Virus record (IMG/VR): IMGVR_UViG_3300028298_000029
Span: 1-25,918 of that record
Source of the DNA: a virus
Length of the DNA: 25,918 nt
Direction: 5' to 3' (one strand)
The translations under genes were made by a program, and so were the position numbers. The notes beneath the pieces were generated by a model. That model was not told where the DNA came from, ran no database searches, and was given only the letters and a program-made list of their open reading frames with translations. Positions 15,447-22,872 of this stretch are shown one piece after another. How positions within the stretch are numbered: the first letter of the stretch is position 1; every line of letters starts with the position of its first letter.

Positions 15447-16559
15447 ATGAAAAAACTAATATTATATGTATTATTAATTTGCTCTTTCGCAGCACAGGGG
15501 CAATTCTCAAAACCATCGGGAGCAGTTTCGATTCCTACATATTCATTTTATCGGACGCCGGCCGATAGTTCAATTACGATTTATCAAGGGTCGGTAAATC
15601 TTTACAACCCGTTGAAAATGGCATGGGATAGCACGAAATCAACCGGATATACAAGCCGACAGAGACTAAGCACCGAACTATTTAAAAAGATCAGCAAAAC
15701 AGCCGGTGGTTCATCGAAATTCCAAATGGCCGACGGATCGGTAAGGGATAGTGTATACCAGCCTAAATTAACAGGAGGTACGGCAAATGTAGTACCTAAA
15801 TGGAGCGGGGCAAGTGCATTAACAAATAGCATACTATACTCATATGCTTCTTATGTGTCAATTGCTACACCAACGCAATACAATTCCGCTGTGCTTAATG
15901 TCAATGGTAGTTTAACGGTTATTGATCATTTATACTTGCATGGTGCGGGGTCGCGAATTTATCTAAATGGCAATGCTGGAACTGCGGGGCAGATATTAAC
16001 ATCTGCGGGCCCGTCAAATGTACCGACATGGGAAAATAATACAGCTAAATCAGCAGCCGACTCAACGGCAAATAAAGGGTTTAAAACCCGTTATCAAGAC
16101 CGAATTGCGGACACGACAAACAATGCAACCTACTATCCGATGTTCGCCAATGCATCGAGCGGAATATCTTACAGGGCATTTGTCACATCGTCTAAGCTGA
16201 CATTTAACCCTTCTACTGGAGTAATGGTATCGACTAACTTTCAACTGTCAGATCGAAGGTTGAAAAAAGATATTGAACCCTTAACGCTTTACGACTACTT
16301 TAAAATCCGTTCTATTCCGTTTGTAAAGTATATCATGAAAGATGATCCTAAAAATAAGGTTCATTTCGGGGTCATTGCTCAGGACGTTGAGGCTGTTTAT
16401 CCTGAAATGGTTAATACCGATGATAAAGGGATTAAATCAGTTAATTACATTGAGTTACTTTTGGCGAAAATTGCTGATCTTGAAAACAGGGTTCAGGTAT
16501 TGGAAAAGACAACTAAGAAAAAATGGAGGGCAGAAAAATGCACTATCGTTACACCTTAA
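15447..16559 (+). CDS. Fibre-like protein with signal peptide and S74 self-cleaving chaperone domain
   Basis: The 370-residue protein starts with a Sec signal peptide (MKKLILYVLLICSFAAQG|Q, cut near residue 18). A beta-rich, Ser/Thr/Gly-rich shaft follows. The C-terminus is an intramolecular chaperone (Peptidase_S74) with SDRRLKKDIEPL: Ser268 and Lys273 are spaced as in the known Ser-Lys dyad, so autocleavage is expected just before Ser268. HFGVIAQDVEAVYPEMV and a trimeric coiled coil (IADLENRVQVLEK) complete that domain. S74 domains normally fold trimeric phage fibres, while many Bacteroidota encode exported S74 proteins. This gene combines both contexts, in a tail operon. Its end overlaps the next gene. 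Confidence 0.85.
   Translation: MKKLILYVLLICSFAAQGQFSKPSGAVSIPTYSFYRTPADSSITIYQGSVNLYNPLKMAWDSTKSTGYTSRQRLSTELFKKISKTAGGSSKFQMADGSVRDSVYQPKLTGGTANVVPKWSGASALTNSILYSYASYVSIATPTQYNSAVLNVNGSLTVIDHLYLHGAGSRIYLNGNAGTAGQILTSAGPSNVPTWENNTAKSAADSTANKGFKTRYQDRIADTTNNATYYPMFANASSGISYRAFVTSSKLTFNPSTGVMVSTNFQLSDRRLKKDIEPLTLYDYFKIRSIPFVKYIMKDDPKNKVHFGVIAQDVEAVYPEMVNTDDKGIKSVNYIELLLAKIADLENRVQVLEKTTKKKWRAEKCTIVTP
16525..16529 (+). promoter_or_regulatory. Shine-Dalgarno-like site that favours the 16538 start
   Basis: GGAGG ends 8 bases before the ATG at 16538. Such sequences are rare in this window. It supports the 16538 start over the in-frame ATG at 16523, and the 16538 start also gives a canonical signal peptide. 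Confidence 0.5.
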
Positions 16560-17332
16560 TATTACTCTTTGCCTGGTTTGGTGCGATTGGACAAACAACC
16601 GTACCGAATACGAATACCTTCAAACTATCGGATGTTACGGCAGTGGTCGGAGGCAATAATTTGGTAACGGCCTTTACTAATTCGGTTGATGCTTATTTTG
16701 ATCCAACATACAAGGGTTCAAAAAATCAGCTTTACAACTTTCGCAACTATAAAAAAAGCGATGTAGCCGTAACAAGCCAATCAGCAACAGCAACCGGTTC
16801 AAGTTCGGCGAGTGTAACGTTTGATATTTCAAGCACGAATTATGATTTGACCGATTGGGCTATTCTTTGCTATACATCAGGTTTTTCATATGTGGGTCGT
16901 TTGGACGGGTCGGCAAGCGGAACCTCTCAATCTGTGTCAGAATCTTACACCGGATTAAATCCAAGTTCGACATATTTATTTCAGTGTTTTGGAGTTGATG
17001 CGAGTGGTAACGCCGCTGCTGAATGGACAAACGAAATAACCACTTCGGGATGTACCCGACCAGGAGGATTAACCGCCGGATCATTTGTATATTCCGTTGG
17101 AGGCGTAACGGTAACGAGCGGTAATGTTTGCGACGTATGGGCGGCGTGTGGTACATGCTTAGACATTACGGTTCAGTCAACTTATGCCGAAGGGGCAGAC
17201 GTTTACGCGGGTACAGGATCGGATTGTACAAAAGCATCGGATGGATATTACCTTGTTTGGGTTCCGACCGAGGGGGGTTATTGGGTTCCGGTTCAGATCA
17301 GCGGGGGTAAATTATATTATGTAGCGTGTTAA
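16538..17332 (+). CDS. Exported FN3-like adhesin-type protein in the tail block
   Basis: The 264-residue protein has an N-terminal signal peptide (MHYRYTLILLFAWFGAIG|Q). A conserved-looking segment SVDAYFDPTYKGSKNQLYNF follows, then a fibronectin-III-like sandwich (about residues 75-165, with YTGLNPSSTYLFQCFGVDASGN) and a Cys-rich C-terminal part with at least six cysteines (GCTRPGG, NVCDVWAACGTCLD, GSDCTK, final VAC). Disulfide formation would require export, consistent with the signal peptide. The start overlaps the S74 gene by 22 bases. It could be a surface-exposed binding protein of the infected cell or an unusual tail appendage. Confidence 0.72.
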   Translation: MHYRYTLILLFAWFGAIGQTTVPNTNTFKLSDVTAVVGGNNLVTAFTNSVDAYFDPTYKGSKNQLYNFRNYKKSDVAVTSQSATATGSSSASVTFDISSTNYDLTDWAILCYTSGFSYVGRLDGSASGTSQSVSESYTGLNPSSTYLFQCFGVDASGNAAAEWTNEITTSGCTRPGGLTAGSFVYSVGGVTVTSGNVCDVWAACGTCLDITVQSTYAEGADVYAGTGSDCTKASDGYYLVWVPTEGGYWVPVQISGGKLYYVAC

Positions 17333-17348
17333 ATTGAAAAATATTGTT

Positions 17349-17356
17349 TAATTTTA
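17349..17356 (+). promoter_or_regulatory. Promoter-like box before the 17373 gene
   Basis: TAATTTTA differs from TAnnTTTG at one position and is preceded by ATTGAAAAATATTGTT, almost the same string as before the terminase box at 1615. It starts 24 bases before the ATG. Confidence 0.35.
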
Positions 17357-17372
17357 TAAAAACTTTAAGACT

Positions 17373-17756
17373 ATGTCTGATATAACGAGAGCTATTTTAA
17401 GTTATGATGATGTAATTAAATTAGATGAATTTGAAAGAGTATTTGAACTCGTCACTAATATTGATTGCGTTGGAAAGACGTTTATATTTCAGGTGCGCAG
17501 GAATCCAGGAGATACCTTGATTTTAGACTTTAAAGAATCAGATAATTCACTTCATGTTAGCGCAGCCACAGCGATACCCAATACAGACAAAACGTCAAGA
17601 ACAATAACGCTTTATAAATCAGGTAGCAATATGAATGTTAATCCCTCAATTTATAAATGTGGACTTTCTGTTTATACTGACGAATCGGACAAAACATTAC
17701 TTACAACCGGTTATTTTGCTATTACAAATGAAATACCACAAATACCAACGATATGA
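17373..17756 (+). CDS. Putative baseplate/fibre-attachment protein
   Basis: The 127-residue protein begins a new sub-operon after a short gap. It has the pattern VTNIDCVGKTFIFQVRRNPGDT followed by strands with TLYKSGSNMNVNPSIYKCGL and a closing DESDKTLLTTGYFAITNEI. This resembles the N-terminal attachment domains (BppU-type) of phage fibre subunits, which read as an input specification plus a GxF strand. The next gene, a 14-residue-repeat stalk, overlaps it by four bases (ATGA), suggesting the two are co-assembled. The match is by pattern only. Confidence 0.55.
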   Translation: MSDITRAILSYDDVIKLDEFERVFELVTNIDCVGKTFIFQVRRNPGDTLILDFKESDNSLHVSAATAIPNTDKTSRTITLYKSGSNMNVNPSIYKCGLSVYTDESDKTLLTTGYFAITNEIPQIPTI

Positions 17757-18352
17757 GTACAACTGTTGAAGTATTTAAAAAAGGAGATACAGGGCTATCG
17801 GCGTATGAGTTCGCTGTCGAGGGTGGTTACACTGGAACAGAACAGCAGTTTATAGATGGATTAGTGAACTCTGCTGAATATGCTTCTAATGCCGCCGTTT
17901 CTGCTTCTGCTGCTTTACAGTCAGAACAAAACGCTTCAGCTTCTGAGATACAAACAGGATTAGACGCAATAGCAACCAATGCCGATAGAGTTCAGACCGG
18001 ACTGGATGTAATTGCTTCTGCGGCTGATCGAGTGCAAACTGGTTTAGATGCTATTGCTACGGCAGCCGATAGGGTGCAAACAGGACTTGACGTTGTGCAA
18101 ACCGGAGAGGATCGCACACAAACCGGACTTGATAAAATTGCTACCAATGCCGATAGAGTTCAGACCGGACTGGATGTAAGTGCTTCTGCGGCTGATCGAG
18201 TGCAAACTGGTTTAGATGCTATTGCTACGGCAGCCGATAGGGTGCAAACAGGCTTGGATGTTGTTTCGTCTGCACAATCAGCCGCAGACGCACTGGCAGC
18301 GAATAGTTCCGATGAGATTGAGTTTTCTATGAGTATGTCATACAGATATTAA
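17753..18352 (+). CDS. Tail fibre stalk with 14-residue repeats
   Basis: The 199-residue protein has an N-terminal head (VEVFKKGDTGLSAYEFAVEG, as in phage fibre starts). An alanine-rich helix follows, and then eight consecutive 14-residue units of the form QTGLDxIAxxADRV from about residue 67 to 178. Fourteen residues are two heptads, so a trimeric coiled-coil rod is likely. The short C-terminus (EIEFSMSMSYRY) may be an assembly tip. At DNA level two 110-bp blocks are almost identical (17975-18084 and 18143-18252). Confidence 0.7.
   Translation: MSTTVEVFKKGDTGLSAYEFAVEGGYTGTEQQFIDGLVNSAEYASNAAVSASAALQSEQNASASEIQTGLDAIATNADRVQTGLDVIASAADRVQTGLDAIATAADRVQTGLDVVQTGEDRTQTGLDKIATNADRVQTGLDVSASAADRVQTGLDAIATAADRVQTGLDVVSSAQSAADALAANSSDEIEFSMSMSYRY
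17975..18252 (+). repeat. 110-bp direct repeat inside the fibre-stalk gene
   Basis: Bases 17975-18084 and 18143-18252 agree except for one base (t versus g in GTAATTG/GTAAGTG). The offset is 168 bp, exactly four 42-bp coding units. This indicates recent in-frame duplication and a ready route to changes in stalk length. Confidence 0.85.
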
Positions 18353-18371
18353 CACTTTAAAAAATAAAATT

Positions 18372-18845
18372 ATGTCATTAGCAGCAGTTAATTTACCAAA
18401 ATACGCAACCGTCTTGAATGGTGGTGTGGCAGTATTGGGAACAGGGGCTTCAACGGTAGGGGCTACGGCTATCAATGTTGATGGTATCTCGGCAGACGCA
18501 AAGGTTTGCTACACAGCAGGGGCATACGGCGGAATCGTTGAGAGTATCACTATCAGCACGACAGATACGGCAGCCGTAACCGCTATTATCTACGCAATGG
18601 ATGGGGCAACGGTTCACCATTACGGAGTTGTAGTAATCCCTTTGAGTTCAGGTAATCTTGGGACGGCTCCGGCTGTTGACGCACTGAACGCCTCTTTGGG
18701 TTTGGGTAGTTTGCCGATGAACTATGTTTTCAGGCGTTACATTCCTTTGCGCCCAAACATGACTTTAAAAGTAGCTGTTTTGGCAGCTATGACAGCAAAC
18801 AAATTGTTGATCTGTAAAACGACCGGAGTTGACTTTGTAGCATGA
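18372..18845 (+). CDS. Putative virion-associated beta-rich protein
   Basis: The 157-residue protein is rich in Ala, Val, Thr and Gly, has no signal peptide, and has alternating strands such as KYATVLNGGVAVLG, GGIVESITISTTDTAAVTAI and a closing NMTLKVAVLAAMTANKLLIC. This looks like the jelly-roll decoration or tail-tip adaptor proteins of Bacteroidota phages, but no named family is certain. It lies between the stalk and the large receptor-binding candidate and overlaps the latter by four bases, suggesting it links them. Confidence 0.6.
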   Translation: MSLAAVNLPKYATVLNGGVAVLGTGASTVGATAINVDGISADAKVCYTAGAYGGIVESITISTTDTAAVTAIIYAMDGATVHHYGVVVIPLSSGNLGTAPAVDALNASLGLGSLPMNYVFRRYIPLRPNMTLKVAVLAAMTANKLLICKTTGVDFVA

Positions 18846-20773
18846 TACCAATTATAAACGGAACATTCAACGGGCTTAGAAATAGTATCCAGGGCATTCA
18901 TAAACGCCTTGTAAATTATCTTGCTTATTTCGGGGCGTATCTCAGTCGGGTTACTTCGGACGGGGGCACTATCTCTAATCAAAATCTGACCCGCGAGTAC
19001 TTCCGTATGTGCGAACAGAACGGAATCTCACGCTCCATCCTATTGGCCGTATTTGCGGGGTCGGGGGCAAAGTTCCGCACTTCGACAATTTACAGCTATT
19101 TCTCAAAGCTGTACTCTTTCTTTGGTACTAATGACGCCGTACAATCTACCGACCTAAATCAGCCGTATCTTAGTGGGAATATTGCTCCCAATGAGAGGTA
19201 TGCAATGCTTAATCCGAATGGGTCAGGAAGATTAATTGTGCATCCTACTATATCCTTTGGTGCTTCCGATCCGTGGAGTCTAACACTTGTTATTAATTGG
19301 TTTGGTTATTACGCTTATTCGCAATTTTTTGCCTCAAACGGATCTACTAATTATTTGTATTTAAAAACTTCAAACGGAAATAGAATACAAGCACTTTTGA
19401 ACGGCACTTATATTTTTGCTGACAAGTCTACAAATAAGATTATAGGCAAAAATTCTATTTTACATCTCGTAGCCGGTGGAGATAACTCATTAAAAGCATA
19501 TATTGGCGGGGAAGAGATAGCACTGACCTCAGCAGGAACAACAACCGCTATGTCACTATCTATATTGATGCAATCTGTATTTGGAAAAATATTATCCTAT
19601 ACGCTTCGCAACATTGCCCTTACCCAATCCCAAATAACAGCAGAAGCAAATTTTTTCCGCTCCATTTATCCCGAAATTCCTTCTGTAGTAATCGGAACGC
19701 AAGAATGGGCAACGAGTAATTTGTATGTTGTCTGCACACCACAAGGCAACGTGATCAATGAGATCACGGATAATGCGAATGTAGAGCTTATTGCTGGAGG
19801 AGATATGGAAGGAGGATTAGTAATCGAAAGAGTAGATGAAAATGGATCTGCTTCTACTTTAACTTTAAATACTACCTCTCCTATATCTGGGACAAAGGAT
19901 GCTAAATTAGTTATAACAACAGGAAAAAGTAATCGTCCTTTAATAAGACCAACTAATTTTGGATCAATTACTACCGTAATTGGTAAATACTATAAATATT
20001 CTTTTAATTATAAAGTAAATTCAGGAAGTCCAGTAATTTATGGGTATTTTAATGGAGTATCTGCTATAGTATTAAATCAAAGTTTAACAGGGTCAGGAAC
20101 ATTCTCTATAATATTTAAAGCACAAGGTACTTCTTCTGTTGGTACTATGTATATGGGAAATGCTGTTTGTGATATGCAAATAGATTCTTATTCCTTACAA
20201 CTTGTTGGTTGGTCAGGTCTCACCGAAGTCTATGATGCTATCTATGCAGCCACTTCGGGTAGTGCAGCCGTAAAAGATCAAGCCGGATGTTTGGCAGCAG
20301 CAGCCTGGTGCCATTACAATAATGATTCAGCAGTAGGAGCTATTTATGGCAAATTATATAATTGGTATGCAGCAAGGACACTTCAATATGATATTGACGC
20401 TTATAATGCTGCTAATCCTTCAACTCCGTGGGGGTGGAGAGTACCAACACAAGCCGACTTTACAACTCTTCAGACAACTTTGGGAGGGTCAACGGTTGCC
20501 GGAGGAAAGATGAAAAAAGAGGGGTTGAGTTATTGGGGTACTCCTAATACCGGAGCAGATAACTCAAGCGGGTTTACGGCATTATCGGCGGGGAGAAGAG
20601 TTTATACAGATGGATCATTTGCTCAGCTTGCAACAGCAGCATGCTTCTTTTCTACGACAAATCCATCCAGCACCTTCGCCTATGGGCTTATTATTGTTTA
20701 TAACTCAGAAGCAACAGTCGATGACAACGGAAATAGAATGAGTGGTTATTCAGTTCGTTTAATAAAATCATAA
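18842..20773 (+). CDS. Receptor-binding candidate: LamG-like domain, inserted CBM-like domain, Fibrobacter-type lectin-like domain
   Basis: The 643-residue protein looks like a tail adhesin. The first ~100 residues are a helical attachment part. Residues ~110-275 form a LamG/concanavalin-like sandwich (PWSLTLVINWFG, LVAGGDNSLKAYIGGEEIAL, NIALTQSQITAEANFF). IGTQEWATSNLYVVCTPQGN (~282-302) opens a Fibrobacter succinogenes major domain (Fib_succ_major). It is interrupted at ~312-455 by a jelly-roll domain starting NVELIAGGDMEGG, and resumes with WCHYNNDS, IYGKLYNWYAA, WGWRVPTQADFTTL, SGFTALSAGRR and a terminal GYSVRLIKS. The inserted part is visibly more AT-rich. The terminal fold is related to C-type-lectin-like folds used for variable binding. 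Confidence 0.75.
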   Translation: MIPIINGTFNGLRNSIQGIHKRLVNYLAYFGAYLSRVTSDGGTISNQNLTREYFRMCEQNGISRSILLAVFAGSGAKFRTSTIYSYFSKLYSFFGTNDAVQSTDLNQPYLSGNIAPNERYAMLNPNGSGRLIVHPTISFGASDPWSLTLVINWFGYYAYSQFFASNGSTNYLYLKTSNGNRIQALLNGTYIFADKSTNKIIGKNSILHLVAGGDNSLKAYIGGEEIALTSAGTTTAMSLSILMQSVFGKILSYTLRNIALTQSQITAEANFFRSIYPEIPSVVIGTQEWATSNLYVVCTPQGNVINEITDNANVELIAGGDMEGGLVIERVDENGSASTLTLNTTSPISGTKDAKLVITTGKSNRPLIRPTNFGSITTVIGKYYKYSFNYKVNSGSPVIYGYFNGVSAIVLNQSLTGSGTFSIIFKAQGTSSVGTMYMGNAVCDMQIDSYSLQLVGWSGLTEVYDAIYAATSGSAAVKDQAGCLAAAAWCHYNNDSAVGAIYGKLYNWYAARTLQYDIDAYNAANPSTPWGWRVPTQADFTTLQTTLGGSTVAGGKMKKEGLSYWGTPNTGADNSSGFTALSAGRRVYTDGSFAQLATAACFFSTTNPSSTFAYGLIIVYNSEATVDDNGNRMSGYSVRLIKS

Positions 20774-21051
20774 TGGAAGAGATACAAGACACCCCGCAAT
20801 TCAAGACGATGTTCGCCAAGTTGCCAACATTGGAAGCCTATTCAATTTTAAACGATGCAATAGGAAGGGCAAAGAGCTATCCCGATGAAAGGTCAGATAC
20901 CTTTTTTTACAGCGATCCAAATCCAACTTCAGTCAACGGTCTTTATTTTATGGAGATCACAGCAGAGGTGCAAGAAAAGTGGATGTCTGTTTTGGGGAAC
21001 GTTGAGTTGGTTGAACAAATACCTGAAATTGAAAGCGATGATCTGGATTAA
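20773..21051 (+). CDS. Hypothetical small acidic protein
   Basis: The 92-residue protein starts on the last base of the adhesin stop codon and is acidic (MEEIQDTPQFKTMF, ending EIESDDLD). It contains FFYSDPNPTSVNGLYFMEI. No membrane segment or known motif is present. Its tight coupling to the receptor-binding gene could mean a fibre assembly chaperone, but there is no sequence evidence for this. It overlaps the next gene by 14 bases. Confidence 0.6.
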   Translation: MEEIQDTPQFKTMFAKLPTLEAYSILNDAIGRAKSYPDERSDTFFYSDPNPTSVNGLYFMEITAEVQEKWMSVLGNVELVEQIPEIESDDLD

Positions 21052-21355
21052 AACAAAACGATTCCCGCCTGAAGGTTATGAAGCCGTGACGCTTTGGCCT
21101 TTTGTCTTTTACAAGGGCGAAAAGACGGCTGCAATGATCAGGCATGAAATGTATCACCAACGCCAGTACCTTATTTGGTGGTTAGTTGGTTGCTTGATTT
21201 TAGGGGTTAAAACGTGGCTATTCGGGGCTGTTTTGAATTGGCTATTTATACCGTTGCCGTTTGTGCTGTTTTATCTTATTTGGGCTGTTGGGTTCGTTTT
21301 TAAAGGGTATGAAATGAAGTTAGAAGATAACGCAAAGAATGATGAATTAAAATAA
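21038..21355 (+). CDS. Small membrane protein with HExxH metallopeptidase motif
   Basis: The 105-residue protein has HEMYHQRQ (HExxH at residues 36-40), then two membrane segments (about 47-66 and 68-87), then YEMKLEDNA, where Glu92 could be the third zinc ligand. The order HExxHxxQ ... Phe/Tyr-Glu-x-x-Ala resembles short Bacteroidota membrane proteins of HExxH-xxQ / FExEAY type. I know of no characterised phage member. The ATG at 21038 is chosen because earlier in-frame starts lie deep inside the neighbouring gene and their extra residues look like an out-of-frame copy. It precedes the lysis genes. Confidence 0.65.
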   Translation: MIWIKTKRFPPEGYEAVTLWPFVFYKGEKTAAMIRHEMYHQRQYLIWWLVGCLILGVKTWLFGAVLNWLFIPLPFVLFYLIWAVGFVFKGYEMKLEDNAKNDELK

Positions 21356-21361
21356 TTTGCT

Positions 21362-21688
21362 ATGAGTGAAAAACAAGAAATTGAACTGATTGAAGAAAAG
21401 AAAGAAACAACAATCTACAAAGGACTTAACACTATTTTGCTCTCAGCTATTGGTATCGGCGTAACCTTAAATCTGGCTTTTAACTATAAGATATCTGAAA
21501 CGCAAACATGGCAGGGTAATGAAATTGTAAGACTTGATACCAATCAAAAGGCAGTCATGGAGGTCGTCAAAGAAATGAAAAAAGAAGACGAGGCAATAAA
21601 AAAAGATGTTAACAGTATTCGTTCAGAATGGATTGAGTCCTTGAAACAATGGACAGAACAAAACTATATAAGAAAGCCGCAAAAATGA
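21362..21688 (+). CDS. Single-pass membrane protein with coiled coil
   Basis: The 108-residue protein has a charged N-terminus, one membrane helix (about residues 22-42, TILLSAIGIGVTLNLAF) and a long charged C-terminal helix (residues 55-100, KAVMEVVKEMKKEDEAIKKD). This topology suits a phage envelope or lysis-associated protein, possibly a partner of the spanin-like protein or a holin regulator. No family is recognised. It overlaps the next gene by four bases (ATGA). Confidence 0.6.
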   Translation: MSEKQEIELIEEKKETTIYKGLNTILLSAIGIGVTLNLAFNYKISETQTWQGNEIVRLDTNQKAVMEVVKEMKKEDEAIKKDVNSIRSEWIESLKQWTEQNYIRKPQK

Positions 21689-22017
21689 AACTTAACGATT
21701 ACATTTGCTTTAAACCTCCCACCGTCTATGATATGATAATGACATTAGGGCTGTTCCTGGTTCTGACTTCATCGTATTTCATCCAAAAGTCACAGGCTCA
21801 GATGGCCAAAGATTATGTTACAAAAGAGTACATTTACAACTTTTACATAACTAAGGATCAATTCAAGATTATCGAAGACCAGAGGCCAAAATACATAGCT
21901 CGGATAGTATCAGGAGAAAACAAAGAGGCTGTAAATGTTGACTTCACACAATTTGTAGACAGGATAATTTCACTTCGCATCAGGGGACTTGACGAAACTA
22001 AATACAAACCACAATGA
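21685..22017 (+). CDS. Membrane-anchored hypothetical protein
   Basis: The 110-residue protein has one hydrophobic segment (MIMTLGLFLVLTSSYFI, about residues 17-33). A periplasm-type domain follows, with KEYIYNFYITKDQFKIIEDQ and VNVDFTQFVDRIISLRI. The ATG at 21685 is chosen because it overlaps the upstream stop by four bases, like most junctions here. The in-frame ATG at 21649 would add a polar 12-residue extension. It belongs to the small-protein run before the endolysin. No function can be given. Confidence 0.6.
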   Translation: MKLNDYICFKPPTVYDMIMTLGLFLVLTSSYFIQKSQAQMAKDYVTKEYIYNFYITKDQFKIIEDQRPKYIARIVSGENKEAVNVDFTQFVDRIISLRIRGLDETKYKPQ

Positions 22018-22127
22018 ACGATAAGATAGTTGCAACGGTTGACGACATTAAAGAGATGGATTCTATCTTTGCCGAAATTGATCTGAAGGATTATTCAAAG
22101 GAAATAGAAGAAATTGATAGGCTATGA
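22014..22127 (+). CDS. 37-residue acidic microprotein
   Basis: The frame encodes MNDKIVATVDDIKEMDSIFA and a helical acidic end (EIDLKDYSKEIEEIDRL). It overlaps the upstream gene by four bases and the endolysin start by four bases, both as ATGA. That perfect stitching between two real genes is strong evidence that it is translated. The sequence is amphipathic and acidic with no membrane segment. It may regulate or bind the lysis proteins, but this is only suggested by position. Confidence 0.7.
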   Translation: MNDKIVATVDDIKEMDSIFAEIDLKDYSKEIEEIDRL

Positions 22128-22639
22128 AAACAAGTCAAAACGGAATTGATCTGATTCAACATTACGAAAGTATGCATGATGGTGATTTGTCCGATATTGG
22201 CCTAACTCCGAAACAAGATCCTAAAGGCATTTGGACAGAGGGCTATGGTCATGCGATGTTCTATAATGGTCGCTATTTGAACGGCGATACAGACCAGGCA
22301 AAAGCTATTGAATTAAGCGTTATTCATACCGTAGAGGATGCAATAAGGGTTCTGCAAAGTGATCTATTTAAAAATGAGAAGCTATTGGATTCGCTTTCAC
22401 TACCATTAAATCAAAACCAATTCGATGCGTTAATTTCATTTGTTTTCAATATCGGTTCAGGTAATTTTGCCTCGTCAACACTTTTAAGACGTATCGTTAT
22501 GAAGACAGAACCTGACTTGATTACAGACGCTTTTTTGATGTGGAATAAATGTGCTGGCAAAGAATTGAAGGGTTTAACTTATCGCAGACAATCGGAGGCT
22601 TTATTATATACAACTGGGGAACTAAAATATTTTAACTGA
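22124..22639 (+). CDS. Endolysin, GH24 lysozyme
   Basis: The 171-residue enzyme cleaves the glycan backbone of peptidoglycan. GH24 marks are the catalytic Glu15 in HYESMHDGD, the WTEGYGHAM strand (residues 37-45), LNQNQFDALISFVFNIGSGNF and a WNKCAGKELKGLTYRRQSE end, as in T4-type lysozymes. There is no signal peptide, so release needs the holin encoded next. Length is normal. It sits between the microprotein and the holin with overlapping starts and stops. Confidence 0.93.
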   Translation: MKTSQNGIDLIQHYESMHDGDLSDIGLTPKQDPKGIWTEGYGHAMFYNGRYLNGDTDQAKAIELSVIHTVEDAIRVLQSDLFKNEKLLDSLSLPLNQNQFDALISFVFNIGSGNFASSTLLRRIVMKTEPDLITDAFLMWNKCAGKELKGLTYRRQSEALLYTTGELKYFN

Positions 22640-22872
22640 TGAAAACAAAAGACATTTTTATGTATAGCCTCGGGGCATTGATTACAATTGGATTCTTTGC
22701 CACGCTTGGTTTTTTGATCGTTTCAGGTAAATATCCTGACGCTGTAAACTTGGTTATCGGGACACTGCTAACCACGTTTGGGACTGTTGTAGGCTACTTT
22801 TACGGATCATCAAAAGGTAGTGCAGAAAAGAATGAGATGATCGCTAATTCAACACCAAATCCACAGCCATGA
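22639..22872 (+). CDS. Holin (two membrane segments)
   Basis: The 77-residue protein has two predicted membrane helices (about residues 9-31 and 39-58), a FYGSSKGSAEKNEMI segment after the second, and a polar tail. This size, topology and position directly after the endolysin fit a small holin that opens the inner membrane at the end of infection. It shares its first base with the endolysin stop and overlaps the spanin-like gene by four bases. Confidence 0.8.
   Translation: MKTKDIFMYSLGALITIGFFATLGFLIVSGKYPDAVNLVIGTLLTTFGTVVGYFYGSSKGSAEKNEMIANSTPNPQP

Noticed and set aside
20600-20773. Diversity-generating retroelement variable repeat at the adhesin 3' end
   Set aside because: No template copy and no reverse transcriptase are visible in the window. 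Only the type of fold is suggestive.
20885-21037. N-terminal extension of the HExxH protein
   Set aside because: It overlaps the preceding gene almost entirely in another frame and looks like a frame shadow. The ATG at 21038 fits the coupling pattern of the operon.
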